The notes beneath the pieces are model-generated. The model ran no database searches and had not been told where the DNA came from. It was given only the letters and a program-made list of their open reading frames with translations. 64,000 nucleotides of DNA from Rhyacophila brunnea (Eukaryota > Arthropoda > Insecta > Trichoptera > Rhyacophilidae), in the NCBI GenBank assembly GCA_022495005.1, contig JAGYXB010000185.1:186001-250000 (forward strand). Direction: 5' to 3'. Below are positions 37,701-52,700 of the stretch, one piece after another. The stretch's first letter is position 1, and each line of letters starts with the position of its first letter. The translations under genes were made by a program, and so were the position numbers.

Positions 37701-40700
37701 TTACAACCAAAGTTGTCACCAACACAATGTGTCTGGTTTTAATACGTTTTGTAAGTCACATAATATAATATAGGTATTATGTGAAATTACATTTTGAATG
37801 CATACATACTTTTTGTTAGATTTTGACTATGTGTGGACTTATCAGTTTTTGGAAATAGACTCTCAATAGATTAAATTGTATGTATATTTCAAATTTTCCC
37901 ATACAATCCGCCTATATTATCAAATAGCATTGAACAATGAACTTTACGCATAGTGCCACACAGTATGTTTAGTTAATTTTTTTAATAATATAGTATAAAT
38001 AAATGATAAAGAAATTCATTAGAACTGGTCAATTATTTACATACCTACGGCTGCCATCTAAAGGACAATGTAAGAGAAAAAGTGTAGGTCATTGATAAAA
38101 GCTGATAAACTAATTAAATGAATAATAATATTTGCACACAAAAAAAATAAAAAAATATCAAAAATGTAATTTTTTTTAATACAAACAGCTGATTATTTAA
38201 TTTTGCTTTGGTTGTTTTAAATGGTTTTTCTTAATAGTCAAGTTGAATGATTTTTATGCAAGTACCTAAAAAAATATGTCATGTTGTCAACACATGTAGT
38301 TCACATTATATATAATATGACTACCTACTTCCTGTATACACCATAAGATAAACATTACAATATACTATTAACTATACAGATACAAAAACTCTACACTGTT
38401 TTCAATGTGATGACTCATTCTTGATAAAAAGCAGATGTTTGATTTGAAAAATAACATCTTACCAACTTACTTATTTAACAATGTTTTAAGTTTCCTTATT
38501 TGACCTACATAAATTATCAGCTAAGATTATAATTTCGAGAGTTCTATTATAGGGAAACAACACTGTCTGAAGCACACATGAAAGAAAGGACAGGTCACAT
38601 AAAAAAATAATGATTTATATAATGAAGTGTCATTGGTAAGTAAGTTATCCAATTGATAATTAAAAATAATTACAAGATAAAAAGAACTTTTTATTTACGT
38701 TTTTAAATTTTCTGTTGAATCATATAAACTTGACTTGACTAGCTTAAACGATCAAAAAAATTTGTACTTGATAGAAATAATACTGAAATATCATTTTGAC
38801 ATGTCATATTGATTTCCATAGTAACGCACGTATATATTAATAATTTAGTTGCTAGGACCCCAGACCCCTAGCAACCAATAATGGTGTCTAAATAACTTTT
38901 TATACAAAACAGAATTAACGAAAATGAATTCAATTCTACTTAAAGATGGCTAAAAGTATTAAAAAAATGCATTGGCATCGTGTTTTGATATATTCTAAAA
39001 ATTTCAAATGTCTAGCTAGTCGGGAAGTTAGTTAAAAAACGATTGCAAGATTTGTACCGGACAAAGAACCACCGAACAAATAAGAATATGAGCTAAGAAA
39101 AACGTTGTAATAACCCAATATGCATGTAGTTAAAATCCCCTGGAGAGTGCCTCCTGCAATATGAGTAGAAGTGCTTGATGGACACTTAATAATATCAATT
39201 TACCATCATTTCCCATTGTAATAACATTTATGTGAACATCATGCAAAGTTTTCCTCTTAAAAATACAACAACAAAAAACATATAGTCAGAACCATTATTT
39301 TATGATAGAATACATCTGCAATAATTAATGAAACTGTTTTACTTTTTACAGTTTGACAAGTTAAGACTTCATTATTTGTGTGTTAATTTTATCGCTCTGT
39401 TTTGTAATTAATTTTGTATTTTGAAAGTTTACTAAACCATACTGACATAAAGTGACAGAAATGGAAAGCTTTATCTACAGGCAAGGGAATCAAAATGATG
39501 AAACTCAACATTGACTTAAGAGGACGTTCTACAGAAATGGCCTTGAGAATTGAAAATATGATTTTTTAACATGTGGTCCATAATATCTGGTCTACTAGTT
39601 AATATAAAAAGGTCTTGTCAAAGTTGTTTGTGTTAATAAATTTGCTCTGTGACTGATCCGACTCATATTTCACATTTATTTCATCAGGGCTGTCGAAGAC
39701 ATAAATCATAATATATATTTTTAATTTTAAATTTTTATTTATAATATATATTATTTAAGTTTTGTGCATCTAATGCCGGGTCCACACTGGCAACAAGTTA
39801 ATTTGCTGGCAGCCTCGTTAGATTTTACGATAATTATTGTAAAATTTCTTAAGCAATTATGGTAAGTATCGTAAAATTTAATGAGGTTGCCAGCAACTTG
39901 TTGCCAGTGTGGAAATGGCTTAATATCCACTGTGGTTCACGTAGTGGCATGGACCTGGGGTTAGCTAATTCAGGAAGTCAACACCCATGATAGAATTTTT
40001 TCCAGTTTGGTTGCATTATATTCCAAAACTCTTCTGTAAAAATCGTTTCCGAGTTTATAAATGGAAATTTCTCAGTGTACATAGTAAACAAACCTACGAA
40101 TAAAAAAAGACAAAAAGGAACATACTGATTCATCGCAGTAAAATCTGGTAATCAAATTCGCCATTTTGAAAAGCGGCGATTTTGCGTAAACAAATATCAC
40201 GTGGTCTGTACGTGTGCGGCAAACTTCGAATGTGTTTGTAATTTTGTGCAAAGTGCGAATGTAATGTTTTCAAATAATTGATATGGATTAATTATACCAT
40301 CGTATTAATTTCTCGAAATCATAAACATACTATAATAGTATTTGAGTATCAACCTATGTTCAATTTGAATTGGGTTATAATAATAATATACCCGTATATA
40401 TATATCAATAGTATGTTTGCTACAAAATCCACCCAAGTTATCAGTACGTACTTGCACAGGTTTGATTAAAAACCATGATGAAATTAACATTTAAAAATAT
40501 GAATGCTTAATATTATTTTGACAGCCCTGTTTTCTGATCGGCTTCATGTCGCAGGTGTTCATAAAATAATAATAATTCTCCGCGCAGCAGAAATTATCAG
40601 TAATAATAATAATATTTCTTGAAATAAAATCTCCGATGATTAGTGATTTTTGCGAAAAGATCGATTTAAATTGACGTAGTTACGACGCCGAGGTCCTTTT

Positions 40701-43700
40701 TATACTAAATTATATTTGAACGGCGGGCTCTTCAGCAGGCCCTTAAGGTAGAACCTTGATTATCCAGACCAATTGGGGATAAAGGTCCAGATAATTGAAA
40801 ACATAACTACCCACATAATTAATTTTTATCCTGCATGACGTGAATGATAAGTAGAAAAACATCATTTCTTATGGTACGTTTACATCTGACACTTATACCA
40901 TTATACTTATTTTATGTGTCTGACATAAAATTACACTTACTGCTTACACCTGCATGGATCTGACATAAAATTCTCATATACTTCTCGTTGAAATAAAGTC
41001 TCTACCCTTTATTCAATGCCAACATTTGGAATAAATATATGCAGTGTTTACATATTCTTGTTTGTCGAGGGTTTAAAAACCTACTTTACAAGATTTGCTG
41101 ATATCCAAGATGACACTTTTAAATGTTTATATAGTCTTGAAAGAGAATTACATAACAAAAACACAAAAATGCAACAAAAATATACATGATTTTTTTTAAT
41201 AAAAAATAAAAAAAATTTCAATAAAAATTTAAATTGAATGTTTTTTTTAATAAAATGTTATTTTTTAGAAACATAAAATTTAAATGTTCTTTTTTTCAAT
41301 ACCCCCCTTTTACATTTTCCCTCCAATTAGGTTTTTTTTCTTCAGTCCCTTAAAAAACGTAAAATAGGGGTTATACTGTATTTATAAAGCGCCAAAATGT
41401 CATTCTATCCATATATCTAGTGTTTATAGCAGTTAGTTTTAAAAAAGTTGATTTTTGAGGGACATTCCGAATAGTGCACTTTTACCGTGAAGTCTAATAA
41501 TATTAAATAATATCGATCAATTAATTCGTCAATATCTGCCTTTAACCACTTCTTTTTATCACTCATCAGGGATAATAATTTATTGCATACTGTTTCCGAA
41601 ATAATATCAACTTCACCAGCTGTCAAACTATGAATAATGTATCAGATACTTGACATAAAAGTAGACAGCAGCTCAACTTCGGTGATATATCGCTGCAAGT
41701 TCGGACTTGTCGTATACGCAGTGTTTACATTTGCGTATGTAAGTAGTTGGAATAAGTGACAGGTGAGTGTAGACACACACGCAAAATAAGTGGCTGATAC
41801 AAATATAATTACTGTTTACACTACGTGAATATGGTGTCATACATAAATATGACGATATTAGTGTCAAATGTAAACGTACCATTAGGGCAGCTATTTGTAA
41901 AGTTGGTTTTCTGTGGTAGGTAAATCAGGAATGTTTTTAAATTTTATTTTGTTGAGAATTTACAAATATTTTACCATAAAACATCGTAAAACATGAATTC
42001 TAATTTATCACAGAAAAACAAACGTACAAACAGTTGCCCTGAGAATTGATATTTTTCGATTCGTTCACGCCATACACGGATATACGTTTTATTACATATT
42101 ATAATCATGTGAAACTGATGATAAAATTCCGATAATCGAAGATTTGGATAATTGAGGTCTGGATAATCAAGTTTCTACTGTATTTTAAAGAATAAAAAAA
42201 TAACATTGTATTCATTCATATAATAAAGGTGAAAAAAATTGGGCTTGACAAATTACACACTCCCGGAAACCGTCGATCGCAGCTTCAAACCCGAGGCAGG
42301 GCACAAAAAAATCCATGTTGTTTGATCCAAGGAGAGGACACAATGGATTGGACAAATGTCTAACAACCACTCCTCGTAAAAGTATCTTAACAAAATGCTT
42401 ACGGGCCCTTTTAATTAATTTTGTAATTAACGTGTTAATTTGCATTTGAAAAGCAATTAGCAAAAACACAATTTTGTGCGGCCCGTAAGCATTGGGTTAA
42501 TTTTTCAACCGCGCGGAAGCCCATAACAAAACAAGCTTTTATTATGTAACAAATTGATACTGTGTTTTTCACTTTCAAAAAACATGCTTTTGTGTTTGTC
42601 TGAGAACGATTGAACATTTAAAATTCATTGTAAAAAGTACTATTTTTAACCAGAATGTTATTTGTCAAGCCCTTATGATAAACAAAATAAAAAATATAGC
42701 AGCACCATTGAGAAGCAAGCACATTTGGGATTTATTTCTGTTTTAAAACAGCCAATCCATGAGACAGACATATGTAATAGAAAATGGGATGAATCATGAT
42801 TGTTCAATGAACTGCTAATTTTTCAAGTCAGCTTATAAAGTTATTAATAACTACATAATATTATTGTGTATTACTGTGATAAGAGAAGAGATTATGTATC
42901 TATATGCAATATTTGTTTTCTAGATGTGATAAAAATATCTGATGGCTTCATTGAAGCAGACAAGGTGCAAATTGAGAAGTCTATTTTTAATTTTAATTTT
43001 TGTGTCCATCTTTTGTTGCTTCTCAAAAGTGTTGCTGCATAATAAAAAAAACAAAAACAAAACAAAAGCAACACTAACATCATTGTACATGATTTTGGTA
43101 TTGGCATCAGCGCCCATTCCGACGTTAGCCTGATAGGGCGGCGTGCAACTGTACTGCGAGGTGTTATCCGTCAGCCTATCGTTGAGCACTTCAAACACCC
43201 TGAAGTCGGGATGGAAAGCCGTGTTTCCCGCGGGAAGGTTAGCGTTAATAACGGTGGCATCGTTAGAACAGGACGTGTGATTGCTATTGTAGGGTGATTC
43301 TAGGTAGGATGATTGGTTAGGGTCTATCATGTGCTGGCTGGTGACATTTAAATCCGTGCAATCATGACTGTTATTCACGTTTGAGGATGAGGTGTTCTTG
43401 GCGCCGTACGCAGATGAGGCTGGAAGGGCAGGTTGCGGTTTGTTGGGCCGCAGCGAACTGCCTTTTCGTCGGTTGACAGTGAAAGTGTCTTCCTTCTCGT
43501 ACTTCCGCCGCATCGTCGAATTCCAGTGGTTCTTAATGGCATTGTCAGTTCTGAAAACGAAATAAAATCTATTAGAAATTTCATTGTCACCTATCATTTT
43601 TAGCTCCAAACCTCCTGGTCTCAACAAAATACTTGTTTGGATGCGATATCCTTTGAGAAAATCACATAAATATATTGTGACCTCACAGAGTTGAACTCGG

Positions 43701-46700
43701 GGCCCCCGGAAAGTTCAGCGTCTACCTCACTGGACTACGCGGGACGTATATATCCAAGCTAAGCATTCAAAGACTTCATTGTTTGAAAATATCACAGTAA
43801 ACCTTTTTTACTCTATTACCAAAATGTTTATTGGAAATATTTTTCAAATTCTCATGGAACCCTGACATGGCTCACGGATCCTAACACCGGTTGGGAATTA
43901 TGGCTCTAAACACTAGCCACTAATTACCCAAATAATAGTTAATTACTGTTGAGTGATCAGTTGCATTATATGCAACTCAGCCTATTTATTCATTTGGAGC
44001 ATTAAAATATATAATTTGACTTATTTGACAAAATCAATAAGAGTGAATTCAAATTGAACTTTGGCCATACAATATTCCCAATTTCTGTCTTAATTTTCTG
44101 TCTCTTAGCAATACATGATCTGTCTACTCACGTGGAACGTCACTAATTTTAACATTGTTGAATGATGTTGAAAACATGAAATCGTAAGTCATTAAAAAAA
44201 ATCATAAATTTATGAGGAATAAGTATCTACATCTTTTTTAAATTTTGGTATAATTTGATAATTATATAACATGTTTGGGGGGCCCCTTTAAATTTTCTGA
44301 CGAATCGGTGGCAGCATTTGTGTCGAAGAAAAGCGTCGCTGTACAGAAAAGCTAATATTAATAAAATTGTTAAGAGTGTTTATAATATTCTATTACCGTC
44401 CAGGAAGCAACTTGGCAATCTTGGCCCACTGATTGCCGAGTCGGCGATGAGCCTCGTAGATGAGCCTGTCTTCTTGGTCTGTCCACGCGCTCTTCTTGAT
44501 GCCGGGATTGAGGTGGTTGTGCCACCTCTCCCGGCACTGCTTCCCAATGCGTCCCTTCAGATGCCGTGCTATGAGCGTCCATTTCTTCGGCCCGTATTTG
44601 TTTACTAGCTCCACCACTTTCTCGTCCTCCTGGAATAGAAAGTAACAATTTACAAATTGAATGCTTATGAAGGAATCAAGTGATATCATCAAAAGTAGTT
44701 ATGAATGTAATCAAATTCAAATAACATAATTAAGAAACAAAATTAGCACACAAAAATATTGATTAATATTATTTTGTGAGTGTTTTATTTTAAGCTTACA
44801 ATTAACAATGCAGGGGAAGGTAGAGGGCAGCAGAAGCGAGAAAAAGATTCTCTTGGCTACGCGACTTCCGTAAATGGCTCAATGTCCAAGGCGTTAGGAA
44901 TCTGATACATGTGGGGTCAGGATAGGGACGGGTATTGCAAGTTGGTCTTTAACCTTTGATAAAAGACGGCACCAAAAGAAGAAGAAATTCAAATTTATTT
45001 ATTTTACATAGGGTGAACATGACAAGTTACAAATTGAAAATGTTCACAGGATGACTTAAAAATCAACGAAAGAAAACACTAGGTATATTATGAAGAAAAA
45101 ATATATTTACTTGTATACAATATAGGTATTATATTCTTTTTAACACTACAACAAGCCACGAGGCACAGTGGTGCAGTACTAGAAGCGAAACAATCACATT
45201 AACACCCAGGCTTTGAGAAAATCACATAAATATATTGTGACCTCACCGGGATCGAACCCAGAGCCTTCAGAAGAAAGGTCAGCGCATTACGCACTGGACT
45301 ATGAGAGCCGAAAATATGACGTGTTAACAATATTTATTAAATACCTACAATACAGGGTTATAAAAAGAGTAAAAATAACAAGGAAGTACACCGAGTGAAC
45401 TAAGAAACCCTATTTTTAAAACTTAGAAAACCACCTAAACCACTTGTCCACCTAAACTCACTCGCGTAAGTGGAATATATCAATATCCAAAACGATTTGA
45501 TTGAACACAGTTATTCATCCCAATTAGCAATACCAATGACAGGTTAGATCTTCACCTTGGGACAACAAATAATGGATGCTTGAACCCTTAAATTTTCATC
45601 ACATGTTCTCTCTAGAAACACACAAATTGCGTTTCATAACTAGGCAGGTATTTTATTTAATAAGTCATTAAGTAAGATTATTATTTAAGTCAGTTAATAA
45701 AATAATAAACATAATTTTATTGATAAATTATCCCCATTACCAAAATCTTGCCAATACAAAAAATCTATTTTCGATAGATCTATTTTTAATCACAAACATA
45801 CGTGAAGTGAGTTGGAACTGAAAAAAGCGGCAAAACAGTCCGTTACATTTCAAGGCCACAAACGTCAAATAAAAATCTGACATGTCCGAAAAAAAATCTC
45901 ACCTAGGTATGCTCTCGGTGTCGTGATCGGAATAAAAACTTGAATGAGTAGACGGAGGAAAAAACATAAGATAAAATAATATGTTCCGTGAAAACTCTCA
46001 GAATATTACTTAAATTTAGAATATATTTTGACAAAATATTGTTTCATGTGATGTGTGTTCGAAAAATCACACATCAGCTGTATAAATAAAGAATAATATT
46101 ATAAAAAGTAGGCATTACATACAATAGGTAAGAAGTTGTTTTATAAAGCTGCCACGAAGGCTTTCTCGGTGGCATTAAAATAATATTATTTATAGGTACC
46201 TTCTTAAAGTTTTTTTTATATCGAACATCGACCATGTTCGGCATTCTTCCGATTCAGGACAATTTATAGCCACTCTACCTGTCGATGTATGTTATCATAA
46301 TAATAGTTGTATCATACGAGATGCGATCTCTTGACAGCTACTAAAGTGGAACAATTTAAACTTTGAACACGCGCATATGTGATTATTGTTATGGTTGTTA
46401 TTCCCGACAGTACTAACATCGAGCCTATTGCATTGCTTTTTTTTCGCTCGGTGGCGCCCCGGCTACCTATGTCTTGTTAAAAGCCAAAACTATCGAACTT
46501 GGCGCTAATGTGATATTGGACCACTACTTTTAATACAGAATCCATCACTATCAGTGTCTCAAATAGAGAGAATTTTCGTCTCCAGAAATCGTAAAGAATG
46601 TATTCAATTCCCGAGTCCCAGATTCTGTAAGTACCTAATCGAATATGGATTAAGAAGAAAAAATTCTGCTTTCATTCCGGACGGTAAACGAATTTGAGAA

Positions 46701-49700
46701 GAAAACCGCCCGAATGGGAAAATCCTCATGATATCTACTTACTAAGTACCTCAAATAAATATTTCTCGAGAAAGTTCAATAAATCAATCTCGATTTCTCG
46801 AGAATCAAACATTCTTCATTTCGAGAATTCTCGAACCAGTGAATAGAAAAAAAGTAGAGAAATTAAAACAAACACAAATGAAGGGTATCGTTCATAATAC
46901 GCATGTACCTACATTGAAATGATAATAATATTATGTACCTATTGGTAACCTACATTATTCGCTATTGTCCAGTTGAACGGGTGTATATGTTGTATGCCGA
47001 AATATATGCCGTGTCCATACTGGCAACAAGTTGCTGGCAACCTCGTTAAATTTTACGATTAGTATGATAATTATCGTAAAATTTAACGAGGTTGCCGGCG
47101 ACTTGTTGCCAGTGTGGACCCGGCATAAGACAAGTAACCTACCTATCGACTAGGTACATAGATAGGTAGGTATCATACGCATCGGTACCTACTTATTTAC
47201 ATGCTATTATTATTCCACATACCTAGGAATGTCAGTCACTAATTTATTATCGACACGTTTCCATTGAATGTTTTTTTACTGCCCGCCAGGAGAGCGGCCG
47301 AAAAATGGCTATTATAATATTTTATAATAAAAAAGTGCGAGTGTGTTACGTCACCTCAGCTGATTGGAAATATTTAAATTTATTCGGTTGGCACATGTGC
47401 AGAAAAAATTCAAAATTCAAATCCTAGGATCGCGATTCGACCGATTCGACGTGAGCTTAGAGCGGAATGCAGAAACATTTGTCATAACTAAAATTTCCTT
47501 AGCAGAAAACACTATGCAGAAACACTGTCCTTAGTTAAGATCATTTTTATTGAAAATAATACCATATTTAAAAATTCTCGTTAGGTAAATTAGGTAAATT
47601 ATTTTATAATCGTTAAACGATGACAAAAATATGACAACTGCATTTTATAAATGCAATAACTATAAATACATATTAATATTTAATTATAATACTCTTATGT
47701 TTCCGTTATAAGTCATTATACGTGATTCCACAGGCACCACAAGATTTTTTTTAACATGGTAACACTAGCATCAAGTGTCATTCTTCATCTGGTATTTTGT
47801 ATTTCTGCGGGCTGGCGTTTAAAAATAAAATAATATTCTGCAAGTACATGCCAAACGAATTAACACTATCAATATCCATATTGAGATACATTGTCAAATG
47901 AATTTGAGTGTATGGACTGTGTTATAGACATGCGAATTTATTTTGACAGCAGCTGTCAGTGGTAAATGGTAATACAGAAGGGGGCGTGTTCATAACAAAA
48001 GTAGTCTATGGTTAAGGATTCCTTAACTCTATACTCAGGATTGTCTATAGTTAAGTCATGCTTTTCGGCGACTTATCCTTAGGAACGAAATCTTAGATTG
48101 TGCATTCCGCTCTTAGCTGCGATCCTTCTGTCAATTTAACCACGAGTAATGAAAACTGATTTCATTACAATATTATGATATTATTATGTATTATGTATTA
48201 TCATTATTCATTACAGACCTACAAACTTATATGAAGAATGGGATGGGGGAACCACTACCCAAATCGAAAACTACCCAATCAAGACGTAGCATAGTGGTAT
48301 GTACCTACGGGTCTAGGACGTTTTGGCGCCGGGACAACTGGACGGCACGCAATTCGAAAATAAATAGACGTTAGGTACTTATACGTACTTTAAAAAAAAT
48401 AGTTAATATTATTATTAATATTTAAATTATTATATTACGATTTAATAGTTCGTGGAAATTTAAATATGCACACGTAAATAATGATTTCATCGTGCATATT
48501 TTAAGTTCCAACGAAAAAAGAGTTTATTTTTATAGAAAACCTAGGCATGGTAATTCTCAATCCGCAATAAAAAAAAAACATTATGTTAAGAGAAAAAAGA
48601 AATAAAACTACCACGTAGTAGATAGAAACTGATTAAAATTCATCGTCTACGTTCTGTTTACGTGTCTACGACAGTGCGGCGTCCAATTGTCCTGGCGTCC
48701 AGTTGTCCCATTCCCTGTACCTACTGTATAAACGAGAAAAACGAGGATTGTATAGTGAAAAGTTATAACACACATTGACAGGAGTACCTAATTTCAAACG
48801 AAAGATGTTGAAAAAAAACTTTATTTTATAGAGATGAAATTAATTATGACATGTATGAAATTGAAGCAAAAAAGGACACCTGGTATATAATGACATTCCA
48901 CTATAATTTATGATACGCTCAATTGGTTAATTAGATACATTATGTACTATATTTGTAAATATTCCCAAAATAAATCATGAAAGATTAGATAGTGTAGAGG
49001 TAAATTCTAGTTAAATTTTACATTTCATGCATCTCAAATACTGCCGCACCTACCTACCACAGCAGATAATATTTGAATATACAATTTAGATACTCACTAC
49101 CAGTGGCGAAGGGTGGAGGTGCGCTGTTGAGATCCGACATAAACAGTGCACACTGCACACTAAACATTGTCAGTCATAATTTTATTCGTCTTCATTGAAC
49201 TAAGAACACAAATTGCAGATGGTGCTGGATGTTTTCAAATTCAATTATTGATCCGACAAAAATAGTTCATACTTATTTGTTTTCGTTGAAAAAGAAATAC
49301 ATTTAACAGATGATGATATATGAAAACAAGCCATAATAGATATTAGACAAAAAATATTCATCTATCTACTTAACGTTTTTTTATGTATTTTTTCGTAAAC
49401 ATTTTTTGGAGGAAATTTATTTATTTCGTCCAATCTAGGATCTCAAGATCGAAACATACTATTCTAGCAATCCCCAGTTCAAATACACATATAAAACAAA
49501 AAGTGACATCAAATAAACAATTATAGTAAAGGAAAAGATGCAATACTGTCATATACCTACCTCTACCTACACTCGAAGAGTTGACACTGAATAAACTAGA
49601 AATACCAGGTCACGTATTGATTAAATTAAAATATCTAAATATTTTGTGTCCATTCGTGCATCATCGGTCGAGAATTTTTTCCGAGAAGAATACATTTATT

Positions 49701-52700
49701 TATTCAATGTCCCTCGTACGTCCAGGGTGCAAAGAAATTTGGAATATCTACTTGAACATTCAAATATTTGCATGAGCTGGCGATACGTAGCAGACAGCCT
49801 TGGCAAATCGAATAAAGGTATTGATATGGTTAGTTGGCAATGTCATAATATCAATAAATGGATCAATCATAGGCATTTAAACTCAGGACACATATTTTTC
49901 GGTTGTGCATATTCTTATCACGTTAATCGAAGTCTTAAAATCCCTTTTCTTATATACGGTTTCTTGTACGTTTACGTTGGGTGGGACATATTCCATCCCA
50001 CATCTGAAACCATTGAGAAAATTACTCTAAACTAAACCAAATAATATATAAATACCGTTTAGATTCCATGGTATTAAGGTCATTATACCATATTATTTAT
50101 ACCGTTAATTACAGAGAACAGGTTCATTATAACAACTAATAAGGTCATGGATGTCGATCCACTGGTACACCTTCTCCAAAAGCTACCAGTTAAAACCCTT
50201 GCCAAACTCGGGATTATCATCAGTCACGGTCATAGTTAAATCTCAATTCATCTACCATTCTACGACATCGGTGATCTTCTAAATATTTCTTCTACTTTAG
50301 ACTAGGTATTCGAGATTTCAACTGTAGGACCTCTCTTTCATAATTAAATCATCAATTGGACAGTGTTATGCATTGCCATACAAAATGTGTACTTATCAGA
50401 ATTGTTGCTGACATATTTTCTGGACCGTAGATTTAGATTAACAAACATCTCTTCGATATCGAAAATTCCATGAATTCCAAGATGAAATCTATCAGTTTTC
50501 GCTAAAAGGGGAAAAAAACGTAAGCATTTTAGTGCAAGAGATGAAATTTTTCTTCAATTTTTCATATGTATATGGACCTAGGCGTTGCTTTGCCCTTTTT
50601 CCAGCTTTGCAGATTTTCTTGAATATTTCTTCTTTACGTAATACGGTAATTCTAATACATTATAAAAGATTTCCGCAACTAATATTAATGGGGAAACGTA
50701 GATACTGAGCTGTAGATAAGTGGTTTGAAATGACACAAAAATAGCTGAAGTTATACAATAATTGTAGTGCTGATGAAGGCACGATGATAAACCTCCCTGT
50801 CTGCTCTACTTAACCGAACTGTAAACTATGTAATATCGTAAACGCATGGTATTAAGTTATTAAATCTACTGATTTTCGTGGCTTAGTATCGGTATGCACA
50901 GACGAGATATGAAAAGTGATAACAAGTATGCAATAACTTGCGCCTGTTGATTATTCATGCGTAGTAAATTCCGAATAGTGTGACTGACGAACATTTTTTT
51001 TAGGTTGACGGGGGAGATACCTCAAAATAAATTGATTGTTTGCCTCAGGCTAGTCGAGTCCTCCAAAATAAACGTTGCACAACTTACGAATTTGAATAAT
51101 CCATTACTATTTGCTGGATAGAGGATGCCATAAAAAAACAAGATGGATCGGAATTTAGATGCACGATGGTCGATGAGTGTTGATGCAAAAAAAAGATCAA
51201 ATAGCTCCGCAAGCAAAAAACATAATATCTAGTTATCAGTATCACATAATACCTACATTAAATATCTCTAACTAATGCGTTCTACAATAACATAAATTAA
51301 TGAGGTGCTGAGGATTAAACGAGTATACGTAACATGCAATTAAAATGGGTTAATTGCCGTTTTCATATCACTACATACTATTTATACGTGAAAAGGATTC
51401 AAACAAGTAACCGTTTTGTGATCTATATTAAATTATATAGGATATTTTTATGTCCTGCATGCACGCATTAATCTTGAATAGTCCCAGGGTGAGGAAGAGA
51501 TATCATGCTACCTCATTATGTGAGTTTTATACTTAATACTTTAGACGCTGAAGACGCACCTGGCGCGTAATGACCAGGCGGCCGATCGATGTAATTAACG
51601 TGCATTTTAAATGAGGTAATTAAAAAATCATTATCTAGTCAGCACCGAATGAGTTAAGCTTAGACAAGTCGTTAATTTTTGTAGTCTTTATAATGCTATT
51701 ACAACCGAAATAGCTATCGACTGTCTACTGACTAGTCTGTAAAATTTAATATAATTTATATTATCACCCAATATTGGAGTATATCCGTTATTACATTATT
51801 ATGATAATAACAACCTTATATAATTTTAATGTACCTATTTGTTTGACTTGTCAATCAAACACTTAAAGCATTAATAAGTAAACATAAGAAATATCAATAT
51901 TGTTCGTGGAATAGTAAAAAAAGTGAGCATTTTTGAGAACAAGGCTTCATTTTCAGAATGTAGAATCTACAGTCACAGTCGCATAATAATTAACTTTGAA
52001 GTTGATTTACACAACTTCTCACAGGTCGACCTGTATTAATTCAATCCTCAGCCAATCGAATGATAAAAATCGAAACGATTAAATATTTAAACAATAGAAT
52101 ACTCAATTTTAAATTAAGAATATTAACGAGGTATTTCGATTTAAAAAAAGCAGGCATTTAAAAAAGAAATCCTCGTATTTCTAAAAATAATACAATAAAA
52201 AAAATATGATAATGTGCACATTAGTCGACATGGTTACCAAAAAAAAAATATTTATTATACTTACAGACTTACAAACTTATCTAAAGAATAGATGGGGGAG
52301 CCAATGTCGAAAACTACCCAATCAAGTCTCGCAACTGGACAGAATCTGACATTCGAATGACGTTTTCAAAATGGCGTCAATATGGTAATTCGTAGTTCCA
52401 TTTTTGACCGTTCTTTAGATAAGTTTGTATGACTGTACCATCGTGCTCTAAAATTGGTCGATTTGAAATGGCGAACATAGTTTTACCAAAGTAGATACTT
52501 ACTACTGGCAAAAAACGTTAATTTTGAAATTTTATAATATTATGTAAACCAGTGGCGTGCGGTCCATGGATGCTGTAGATACGAAGCATTCCCAAAAATA
52601 ACAAATTGTAAATAATATTATGTATGTTATTTACTTATAAACCCTATGTAGATATTATTTGAAGCAAATAGTAGTTATGCATGTATAATGTAATATAATT

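Larger units (their letters stand above)
36289..43078 (-). other. Myb intron of 6.8 kb
   Basis: Between the R3 exon and the central exon. Holds the 38.7-kb repeat, foldback MITE copy 1, the nested Tigger-like/Harbinger-like pair, and a B-box-like scrap near 42280 (GGTTTGAAGC on minus). Open frames are chance. Confidence 0.8.

Noticed and set aside
42920..43078. Extension of the R3 exon frame to a stop near 42920
   Set aside because: The tail is hydrophobic and Lys/Asn-rich, a good GTTAGT donor lies at its start, and the downstream exon joins in phase.
44318..44645. Plus-strand frames over the R2/R3 exon
   Set aside because: Antisense shadows of the Myb exon.
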